From Oscarella lobularis (taxonomy: Eukaryota > Porifera > Homoscleromorpha > Homosclerophorida > Oscarellidae), in contig NC_089177.1 in assembly GCF_947507565.1 (NCBI RefSeq), forward strand, positions 1,860,001 to 1,924,000: 64,000 nucleotides of DNA. Reading direction: 5' to 3'. A program made the translations under genes and the position numbers. The notes beneath the pieces are model-generated. The model ran no database searches. It was given only the letters and a program-made list of their open reading frames with translations, and was not told the origin of the DNA. Shown in pieces: positions 50,201-62,200 of this stretch; positions within the stretch are counted from its first letter, which is position 1, and each line of letters starts with the position of its first letter.

Positions 50201-53200
50201 CAAACGCCTAACGATCTTACGCAGTATTCGCGGAACACAAGAATACCAGAAAGCGGAACTACATTTAGATCTCGTTCTAACCGACGGTAGCGCAATTCCT
50301 GTTGCTTCCAGCCAGTACGCGCTGTTCTACTCGCGTGCTTCATCTTCATTTATGGTCGGCCTTGACGGAGCCAATATCGTGTCGCCCGTCATTCCGGATC
50401 CTCTTCTCGGATCTGGACAAATTGTTGGCCGTTATCTCGGAAGAAAACACGAAGAAATCCTTACCTTGGAGTTGTCTGACGCAGAAGTTCACATCGTAAA
50501 TTTGACGTCATTGCTTGTCGGGGATGGCAGCGGGACGTTGGCTGGAATTGTTGATACCGACGCTGACGTTAGCTTGACTGTCCACTTCAACGACGGAACG
50601 CAATTTGCGTCATACTTTACGAACGGTCGACCGTACATATCTGGACTTGTTACGATCTCTGCGAATGACACGCGATCCATCAGTATAGCGGACAAAAACA
50701 AAGGAACAGTTCGCTTGAAGACAAACGGGCAGTACAAAATTTCACTCCAAGCCATAGTAGCAGGTGATTCCGTTCAAACAAGCCATCTCTTTGCGTGCAA
50801 TTTGGAGCCGGATGTTGGCGACGTAGATCTTGGTCAGAGACTCGGTGTTCCACTGCTTCCTGTTGCTGAAGGAAGTCAGTTTGAAGTTCCGCTGAGAATA
50901 AACACCGGTGCCCACGTTATTCGCACCGTGGATCTCTACGTTTTCTACGATGAGAGCAGTGTCGCATTACTAGCTTTTACGAGCGGCAGCGATTGGGCTG
51001 GGACGAGCTTTACGCCTACAATCGACAACGCAAACGGAAGAGCTCGTCTTCGCGCCGCGTACACGGGAATTTCAACTGACACCTGGCATTTGGCAACGCT
51101 TCGTTTTGAAGCAAAATCTGTTGAAAGCTCGACTATATCTGGTCTCGTCGTAAAGCTCGAGACGGGCGACGCTCCACCTGTTGCTGTCGGAGCAGCAACT
51201 CCACGCGTTTTCATCGCCGGTGAAGCGACACTTGAGATTATGAGGAGTACGGGACGATCTAGGCGATTCGCGAGTCTGTCATCTCGACAGCGGCGGGCTT
51301 TACAGTGTCTTATTCCTCCCTGTAATTGTGCGTCCGGCCGCGAAACTGCTGACGCAAATGACGACTGCATTTTCACCAGCGACGACGTGGAATATCTTCA
51401 GGAATACTTAACAGAGAAACTATTTAATTTCACACTTGCAACTGCGAACTACGCCTTAACGGCACAAAGACTGTCTCGTTTTGACGTTGATCTCAACACA
51501 GTTGTTGACATGAGCGACGTATTTCTCATGGCCAAAGTTGACATGAATATGCTTTTCTTCGTTAAAGAATTGACGGTTGTTCCAGTGCAGAACGTCACGT
51601 CAGAATGCCTGCTGACTGTCAATGCAACTTTTGTGGGAAAGCGAGACGCTCCAGCGACAAAATCCACGTATGTTTTCTTTGACTTCTCGCTGCCGTTCGA
51701 CCCGTCTTTCACACGGCAAACGGAATTTGATAGTTCAACGTTTTCCACAGGAACAGTGCTTCCCGCTGGAACGAAAAGCCGAGCTCTTCAAGGCGGAATA
51801 GTAGAAGCGGCTTACTCAGTGAACGGTGTCTACTCGATACAGGCGTCCTTCAAAGTGATCAGCAAGTCAATCGGATTATCGATAATTCAATCTAACTTGA
51901 ATTCCGCAAACGAGACTCACTCTTCGAGAACGCTAGCCATGTTTGGCCGCCCTGACCCGCCGCCTGATTACGCGCAGTCAGTGCGTATTTCTTCTCTACC
52001 GAGATCAGCGGAAATCGTTGCTAGTTACGGCTTCACTCCACTGAGAATTTTCGAAAATAGTTTACAAAGCGATCAGTGTGACAATCTGTTTGGTCCAATC
52101 TTCACTGAGTCTTCCTACAACGTCTCTATTCCAGAGGACAGTCCTATCGGTTTGCAGTTGGTTGCGGTTCTAGCAACAGATGGCGACACGGGAACAAATG
52201 GAGAAATCACCTATCGAATTCTCAACCCAGACGACACAAACAACACTTTTATACTCGACCCGAGAACGGGAAACCTGACTTTGCAGAAAGAGTTGGACTA
52301 CGAAAGTCAGACGTCGTACAGAATTTCAGTGGAAGCGCAGGACGGAAGTTTGCATGGCGCTCTGAAGGCTGTGACGATAGTATTCGTCACTGTTGATGAT
52401 GTCAATGATAATGCCCCTCAAATCGAAGGATACAGCGATGTTCTTCTTTTTCCAGAGAATTCTCCTATCGGGACGCCCTTGCTTCAGATCAAAGCAAGCG
52501 ATGAAGATACTGGAGCGAACGGCAAACTCAATTATTCAATTATATCCGGAAATATTGGCGGGGAATTCTCTCTTGATTCATTAACTGGCCAACTTTCTCT
52601 TGTTCGTTCTCTCGACAGAGAAACGTTTCCAAATCACGCTCTGCTTATTAGAGTCTTCGATCAAGGCGTTCCTTCATTGTTTAGCCAAACGACAGTGACG
52701 ATAAATGTCACCGACGTTGACGACAACATTCCCATTTTCAATAAGACGAATTACAATTCATCGGTGTCAGAAGCGGCTCCTATCGGTTCTTCTGTTACCG
52801 TCATTTCCGCTTCTGATGAAGACGGCGGTTTACACGGTCAAGTTGTGTACGAAATTGCCAGTGGAAACGTTCACGACGCTTTTGTTCTGAACAATCTGAC
52901 AGGAGTAATAGCGACGGCCAATACGTTGGACTACGAGACCACGAAAAGGTACAACCTCGTCGTTACGGCTAAAAATCCGTCTTCGCTTTCGTCGATTCTT
53001 CCGCGATCCGCCACTGTAACTGTTGCCATTATTGACGTAAATGACAATCAGCCCGTTTTCCGTCAGGCAATATATCGATTGGACATTTTGGAAAATGCTA
53101 CTGCGGGCGAAGTGGGGCTCTCTGTTGAAGCAACTGATGCCGACTCTGGAATTAACTCTTTGCTGCAGTATTCGCTGTCTAATGCAACGGCGTTTGCGAT

Positions 53201-56200
53201 CGATTCGCAGGACGGAGCGATTTCGACAAGAAGGCTTCTCGACAGAGAAGTTCAACCGTCGTACACTGTAACTGTTTTAGCAGTGGATTCCGGATCTCCT
53301 CGCCTTACGGGGACCGCCACTATAATTGCAAATATTCTCGATGTCAACGATAACTCTCCAGTTTTGACATTGGACAGTGGCAATGTAGCCGTTAATGAGG
53401 ATGCTAGCGTTGGCCGTGTGATTACAGCAGTTCATGCGACGGACAAGGATTCGGGCCGTAACGCTTTAGTTCGATTCCGTCTTCAGAACGGATTTCAACA
53501 TTTTGCCGTCAATTCGACATCCGGCCAAATTTTCACGACTTCGTCGCTTGATTTTGAGATTCAGTCGTCGTACAATTTGACGGTGATCGGTACGGACAGC
53601 GGAAGTCCTCCTCTTAGCTCATTCATGCAAGTTTCTATTGAAGTTACGGATGTTAACGACAACTCTCCTGTTTTTACGCAGTCATCTTACATTGGTCAAG
53701 TTTTTGAGAATGCGACTTTGGGGGCGTCAGTCATTCGAATATCCGCAAATGATGCAGATATCGGATCTAATGCCGCCGTTTCCTACTCTATTTTAAGCGG
53801 CAACGTAGGCGGAGCTTTCCGACTCAGTGACCAAACTCCTGGCGTAATAGTGGTTAACGCGTCATTAGACAGAGAAGTCATTGAGCGCTATACATTGCGC
53901 GTTCGTGCAACGAACGACCATGCAGGAATTGCCTCGGTTCCATCCGCCGTGGCTCTCGTGAACATAACAGTGTCGAACGTGAACGAGCGACCTCCCGTGT
54001 TTTCTTCGTCAATTTACAACGCTTCTCTACCCGAGAACTCTCCGTCGGGTCGTAGTATTGTGACTGTTTCCGCCAGCGACGCCGATGCCGACAGCATTAC
54101 TTTCCGATTCGAAGATCCGATTCCGAACGAATTTCGTATAAATTTGACCACGGGTCTCGTAGAAACTGCGGAAACGAAACTCGATCGCGAAACCAAAGAC
54201 CGGTACGTTTTGGTCGTCGTCGCGAGTGACGGCGCTTTGACGGGAAAGGCGACGGTCGTCGTAACAATCTCCGACGAAAACGACAATCGTCCAACAGTGA
54301 ATGCCGTTCAACCGATTCAAATGACGGAAGAAGCGGCGATCGGCTCAAGAGTTGCCCAACTCAACGCAAGTGATGCTGATTTGAACCAAAACGCCGCTCT
54401 TTTGTATTCTATCGTCAGTGGCAACGATGACGGAAGATTTGACGTTGATGTAACCGGTCTTGTGACTGTTCGTCAGCGTCTGTCGCCTGGGATCTATAAT
54501 TTGACCATTCGTGTGACAGATGGCGGATTAGTTGCACTCTCAACCGAAACCCACCTTGTTGTTAACGTTTCTGCGGTCTTCACCCCTTTCCCTGTCTTCT
54601 CCGAGGCAGTGTATTCAGCCAACGTGACGGAAAACGTTCCTCACGCAACGATTTTGACAGTTTCGGCGTCAGTGTCGAACCCTGTTAGTGGTGGAATGCT
54701 GACTTTCTCTCTGGACACCGTGGATGCTGCTTTCGTTCTGAACTCGACGTCGGGACAACTGGAAGTTGTACAGGCACTTGATCGCGAACTCAAGGCCCAA
54801 TATACACTAGACATCAGAGCTATTTACACGAGCCCTCTTGGTATCAGTAACGACAGCGCTTCAGTTGTCGTAACCATCGTGGATGTCAACGACAACGCTC
54901 CTGAGTTCTCAGCAGCGATTTACAGAATTAATGTCAACGATTCTTCGGTGATCGGCACGGTTGTTTTCGTAGCAAACGCAAGCGATGCTGACTCTGGAAT
55001 TAATAAGGAGGTCTCGTACCTGCTGGTTCCTTCGGATCTTTTCCGGTTCGATTCCTCTTCTGGTTCCGTGATTGTAGCTCGAAATTTGGTTGGTTTTGCC
55101 GGTGAAAATCGCACTTTGTTACTGACGGCGACAAACGACAAGAGCGTTCCTCCACTTTCCGCAAATGCGTCAATAGTTATTAGAATAGTTCAATCGCTTT
55201 TCGACGAGAACGCTACGGAGCCGACGACAAACGAGACTCTAACCAATCTGGACACGCCGACATTTTCAGCGCGAATCTACAACGCCACCGTGCGCGAAGA
55301 CGTTGATCCTGGCATAAGCGTTCTTACCGTTTCCGCGTTCGACTCGGACGCTTTCGATGCCGGATCTATTTTCTACTCTGTCGATCCTATCGCTTCAGTA
55401 CCGTTTGAGGTAAACCCTCGTACAGGCGTTGTAACTGTTGTTCGTCCGCTCGATTTTGAAACGAAGATACTGTATTCGTTTCTCGTCTTTGCTACGGACG
55501 CAGGCGGGCCTCGAAAGACAGGCCAAGCGTCTGTCCAAGTGACGGTGACAGATGTGAATGATAACTCGCCGATTTTTGATCAGCCTTCTTATTCGGCGAC
55601 AGTAAACGCAAGCAGCGTGGGCGTTCCTCTTCTTCGAGTTCGAGCTCGCGATTCCGACGCTACGTCGAACGGAAGAGTCAGATATTCAATAATTTCAGGA
55701 ATGCTTTCCAACAGATTTACTATCAATTCAACAACTGGAAATATTTTCTTTGCCTCCGGAATAGCCGTCAATCAGTCGTTTAACGCCAGTTTTCAAGTTT
55801 TGGCCGAAGATTCGGGTTTTCCAGTTCTCAATGCTACAGCATCAATTCAAATCGATGTGCTCGCTTTTGTGGAAAGACGGGCGAATTCACCTCCTCGTGT
55901 CAACGCTCTATTTCAGTTTTTTGTCTCGTTTGACGCTTCTCGAGGCAGTCGCGTAGGAAGCGTCAACGCAAGCGATCCGGATGGTGACCTTCTGACTTTT
56001 TCGTTGGCGGACAGTTCTGGAAAGTTTGTCATTGATTCGCTCAATGGCGTAATCAGTACCAACGAGACAGAGCTGCTTTCTCCCAGCCTTGATTTGACTT
56101 ACAACTTGATTGTGATTGTTGAAGACAGCGGTGGCCTGCAATCGTCTGCGAACGTATCAGTCATTTTAACTGATTTCGTCAGGACAAGATTCAACCAGAC

Positions 56201-59200
56201 TTCCTACTTTGGCGAAGTTTTGGAGAACAATTTACCGCCCTCACTTGTACTGACTCTTGGCTTGATTCAAGGTAGAGATGTGCTCAACGTTACGTGCTCA
56301 GTGACGTCTAGGAGCGATCGTCTTTTCTTCATTACGAACGATGCCCGTTTATTTGCCAATGCTTCTCTCGACAGAGAAACCGCTATTTCGTACAACGTCA
56401 CTATTACGTGTGATGTTGCTTCGACGATATCGTTTTTGTTCCAGTCGCTACAAGTTTCTGCAACTGTGGAAGTATTGGACGTCAACGACGGGTTTCCCCA
56501 AATTGAACGGATACAAACTTTTGCTCTGCCTGAAGCAGCGGCTGTCGGCTCAAGAGCCGGCCAAGTGACAGCCAGAGACGCAGATTCTGGCCGGAATTCC
56601 ATGCTGACATATGCATTAGTCGGAAGCAATGCCAATCTATTTGCTATATCATCCAACGGAACGATCACCACACGTCAGCCGCTGCTTGAGCTAGACGATG
56701 AATTTTACAGTCTTGTCGTCATCGTTTCTGATTCCGGAATTCCTTCCCTGTCAACCAATGGATCTCTTCGCATTAACGTGACGCGTTCGCAAAACGCATC
56801 TTCACCCGTGTTTAGGCAATCTACATACGTTGCCAACGTGACGGAGAACTCGCCTGTGAATACGTCGGTGATACGAATAGACGCTGTTTCTCGGGGTAAC
56901 GGCTCGATTGCTTACGCCATCTTGGCTGGATCTTCTTTCCCGTTTGCGATTGATCGGCTCACTGGCAGAATTTCAGTTCGCGGGAGTCTTGACAGAGAAG
57001 CGACGCCTTCGTACCGATTCACCGTCACGGCATCAACTCTTGGAAACGGAAGTCTACCGCCTGGATCCGCTACTGTTTCTGTGAAGGTTGATGATGAGAA
57101 CGACAATTCGCCACAAGTCGATTCTATTATTTCTGCGTCTGTTCCGTTTGCTGCAGTTCTTGGATCTCGCATTTTGATCATTCAAGCAACCGATGCAGAC
57201 GAAGGTCTCAATGGGGAGTTGGTGTTTTCTATTGTATCTGGAAACTCCGATGAACTGTTCGCTCTCAATCGTACATCAGGAGAATTGACTCTATCTCGTC
57301 GCTTTCCTTCTCAGATTCCTCAAACTGTCAATCTTGTTGTAAATGTTCGAGATCGTGGAATTATTCCGCGCAGCGCAAACACTACAATCAACGTTACTGT
57401 AACCGGGCGGCAAAGCTCGGGCTTGACTCCTGTATTCAATCAATCTTCCTTCACAACTTCTGTTGAAGAAAACTTGGCGCCAGTTGTGCTACTTCGTCTT
57501 GCAGCGCAGTCGTCCGGCAACGTCCGCTACACGTTTGCTTCGGGAAATTCGGAAAGTCATTTTGCCATTGGATTAACGTCAGGTGACATTTCTGTTGTGA
57601 AACCTCTTGATCGAGAAACGCAAAACAGCTACATTTTGACTGTGCGTGCTGTCGCCTTTGACTCTGTATTTGCGCCAAATGGAAGCTCTCCAGCGGAAGC
57701 GAACGTGACTGTGAATGTTCTTGACGTCAATGATAATCGTCCTCTTCTACGTGATCCTGGTCCGCAGACAGCTTTTGTTGGAACGGCAGCAGAAACGGCT
57801 CTACTCACAATCACTGCAACAGACGCCGACAGCAAAAAGAACGCGCTTGTCACTTATTCTCTTAGCGGGCGCTCTTCCTTGTTCCAAATCAGCAACGACA
57901 CCGGAGTTATATCAACTCAAACTCGACTTGCAAACGTATCGCTCAGTGACGTCATCGTCGTGGCAACCGATCAAGGACGGCCTTCTCTGTCATCGAATAT
58001 AACGATCGTTTTCAATGTCACTTTGGAGCAAGTTCTACCACCGAACTTTGATCGTCCGTCCTACAACTTTTCCATATCGGAGAGCGCTTCAATTGGGGCC
58101 GTTGTTGGAACCATCAAAGTATTGACACAAAATCTAAGCGACAGTACGGTCCGTTTATCTATCACGCGTGGAAACGAAGCCGACCGGTTTGGTATCAATG
58201 CAACTTCTGGTGTTGTAACCCTTGTCGATCTGCTAGACAGGGAAACGGTCGCTTCGTATCAGCTTGTTATTCGCGCAGAAAGGCGGTCGACATCAGGATC
58301 AGTAGCATCATCTCTTGTCACGGCTAATATTGGTGTCTTAGACGCTAATGATCACAGTCCAGTCGTCACGGTCTCAACTGGAAACAGCACTACGCAATTA
58401 AACTCTTCGACGCCTATTGGCTTTTTCATTGCTCGCATTGATGCTTCTGACGCAGATGTCGGCGCAAACGCCGCCCTTTCGTACCGCATAGTCGATGGAA
58501 ATTTTCTTCAGTCCTTCAATGTGTCGGCCGACGGTCGTGTTAGCGTTGCTCGAGAGCTCCCCATGACGAATCGCATCGTTGTGCTTATTGTTCAGGTGAG
58601 AGATGGCGGCGAGCCTTCTCGCGCTACGAACGCAAGCGTCAGAATCTCGATCGTTACACTGGGAGTCGGTCCTATGTTTGAAAGCGATGAATACGTCGCC
58701 ACCGTTTCGGAGACGGCTGCAGTTGGTACGACTGTTTCTCGAATCGTCGCCTTCGCAAATAACACCGTTTTTTATAATTTGCGTCAGGCTGATGGAATTT
58801 TGTCTTCAGCCTTCCGAATCGGCAGTTTCAATGGCGTAGGTATTGTCACCGTTAACGAGAAACTGGATAGGGAGACACGAGAAACGTACGAGTATGATGT
58901 TGAGGCGAGCACATTTGACTTGCGAATTGGTCAGCCAGTGCTGAGCTTCGCAAGTTTGACTATAACAGTGGAAGATGCAAACGACAACGCGCCGGCATTT
59001 GGAAAATCAGAATACAACGTTACCATTCTTGAGAGCACGAATGTAGGTGCGGTTATTTTCACTGCATCGGCTCTAGATGCGGATGAAGGACGAAACGCCG
59101 TCGTTCGATATGAACTAGTGAATGGATCGAGCAGTTTTTCAATTAACGTTTCGACTGGCGATGTCGTTCTGCTAGTGAAACTTGATCGAGAGGCTCGGGC

Positions 59201-62200
59201 TGAGTTTCTGCTGCGTCTTCGCGCGTCTGACGCCTTAAATAGTTCTCTTTTCTCGGAGGCCATGCTGAAAGTGACTGTCCTCGATGTCAACGACAATCGT
59301 CCGGTTATTCGACCTCTTACTGTGCAAACAGTGGCTGAGAATTCTCTTATTGGTACAGTCGTCTTTAATGTGACTGCAACGGACGACGATTCGGCTATGA
59401 ATGGATTATTGACCTACGATATCGTCAGTGGAAATTTGAACGACTCGTTCGCGATTTCTCAAAGCGGGGCTGTCTCTGTTCGACGCCTTCTTGACGCGGA
59501 AACGAGATCGCTTTACACTCTGAAAATAAACGTGTCAGATGGCAGGGGAGCCGATAGTAGTATAAACGTCGTCGTTAGAATTTTGGATGTGAACGAATTC
59601 AATTTGACTTTCGAACGAAGCTACTACAATGCGTCAATTTATGAGAATGCTACGATAGGCGACGTCGTGACTGTCGTAAGGGCAAGTGACGCCGATGCGA
59701 CAGCTGGCAACGTGACTTACGAGATTGCGAATGAGGAATCGTTTGTAGTAGATCGTCGAACCGGAGTTGTATCTGTCAATGAAAGTTTGGATAGAGAAAC
59801 CCGATCATCGTATCGTTTTCTCGTGGCCGCTATCGAGGGGCTTTCAAGAACGGAGGTTTCTGTCAGCGTTTCTCTTATTGACGTTAACGACAATAAGCCG
59901 CACTTTTCAGTTCTCAGAACGGAAGAAACGATTGCAGAATCTATGCCTGTTGGCAGCGATATTGTCCAAGTGACGGCAACCGATGCAGATAGTGGCGCCA
60001 ATGCCGCCCTACATTACCTCATTGCTTCCGGAAATGATTTAAATATTTTCGACATTTACCGTAATAACGGAACGATTTTCCTTCACAATCCGATTCCTCC
60101 GTCACAAATTGCGCCCGTCACTTTAATTGTAAAGGCTAGAGATGGAGGCAGGCCACAATTAGAAAGTGAAACAATTGTCGTTATCATTATTGAACGGGTT
60201 CAAGAAAAAGTTACCTTTGACTTTAATTCCACTATCGATTTTGAATTTTCAACTGGTGGCGGAAGTTTCTTGCAACAGCCGACTCATCGTATTACTGCAG
60301 ACGAGTACAGGCAAAATTTTGGTTTTCTTTTCTCAGGTGGAACGTTCACGGCTCAAGTGGGTTCCAAGACATCTTCACAAGTTTTCTCCATAGAACTAAA
60401 CCCACCGACGAGTCTTAGAGTCGTCCTTTTGACGGAAGTTGCTTGGTTTGACGATCCGGTTATAAAATTGGCTGTGCAAGTGCGAGACGCCGCTTTTCAT
60501 GTGCGCACTCTTCCCTGCATTGTTGAAACTGAAATCAGAAAGCCATCGACTGGGGAAGTAGTCAAAGGGCAATGTTCACCAGATTCTAACAGTGGAACGT
60601 GTCTCCTAACACAACGAGTGCCCGACAACTGGTTTGATTTGTCCGATAATGGGCTGAACGTAACGTCTTACATTGTTTTTGGAGGACTGCGATCTGCATC
60701 AAATGTTTCTTCGTTTGCAACGTTGCTCTCTAAACCGCAATACGTTGTACGTCGTGACGTCGTTGTCGTCGCACCGTTTCGCTCCATTTACTCTTCCCAA
60801 ATGTTTTCGGTTGACGTCTATGCTCACATTGACTACGCCGTTGGTCAGTATCAATTTTCTATCAATACAGATGCTCCCTTGTCTATTGTCAGCGCTTCCG
60901 TGGATCAGTCTCTGTACACGGCTCAATTCGCGCGGTCCAACGCAACGTCGCTGACGGTGACGGCATCTGTAACGGCTCAGGCCGGACAGACTTTACCGAG
61001 CGGCTTAGTCAACGCTTCTACGTTACTAGCAACCGTGAAATTTCAGGCAGCGTCTTCTATAGCGTTCGATGCGGCTGCTTCTTTCTCAGTTACAGTGTCT
61101 CAACTTTTTGACATTCACGGCAACTCCTTTTCTCCGCGCGGCCAACCGCTTCCGGCACGAGCAACCAAAGTCGATCGTTCTGGTGTTGCGATTGGAGACG
61201 CAGCTGTCTTTGTGTCGTCGGACTCGCCAAAAGGCATCATCGTCCATGCCTCAGATAGCGAAATGTTGAATACGGCAAGTTTGAATGGAGTGGACGTGAC
61301 GGCGTCTGTCAGCGTTTTGGAAGTGGCGGCAAATAGAGGATTTTTGTCTTGCTCGAGTCCCACATGCATGAGTGCAGATCCAGCTGCGCTGAAAGTCGAC
61401 GGTGACTGTCGTTCGGCTTATGTGAATGGAACAGAGACACGCGGAACCGCACGTGTTAACGTCGCCGTATCTTGTGGGGGGTTCTTAGAGGAACTTCCAT
61501 TCCGAGTTTGGTTTCCAGACTTTCCTGTTACCGTTTCAATTGAAGATGACGTCCTAAATCGCGTTCAAGACTGGCTGAACCCTCTATGTGGCGAGCAATA
61601 TCAAAGATCGGAAGTTACTGTAGCAGCATCTTTTTCAGCTGGAAATATGAGAAGCGAGACGGTTGACGTGACTCGACTTGTGTCTTTAACATCAAGCAAT
61701 TCGTCTATTGCATCTGTAGACGATAAAGCTGTTACTGGATTGTCGCCAGGATCGGCGAGCATTCGCGCTGTTTCCTTCGATGGACTCGTCAAGGGAATGA
61801 CGAACGTTCGCGTATCTGGAAACGAAACAGTTACAGCGGTTGGTCTCGATGTAAACGTAATTTCTGGCATTGCAGTCTCGCTTTCGGCTGCTCCCTACGA
61901 GAAATTGAGCTCTCAATCAGCTATTGTCACTGTTGAAAGGGCCCTGGGGTTTGAAGGTGAAACGGCCGAGGTGCAAGTGAGCGCTGTATTTAGCGATGGA
62001 AAACGAATGCGCCTTTCACAAGATTTGGGGCTAAATCTTACTTCTCGCGACACGGGCCTGCTCCAAGTTCAAGGCAACTCTGTCACGGCTCGAGACCGAT
62101 CTATCTCAGGTCCTTTACTTGAAGCTTCGTGGATTCTTCCAAGCAACTGCTCGAATAGAACTCTTGCTGCAGCTGTTTCCAACGTTACCATTGTTATTCC

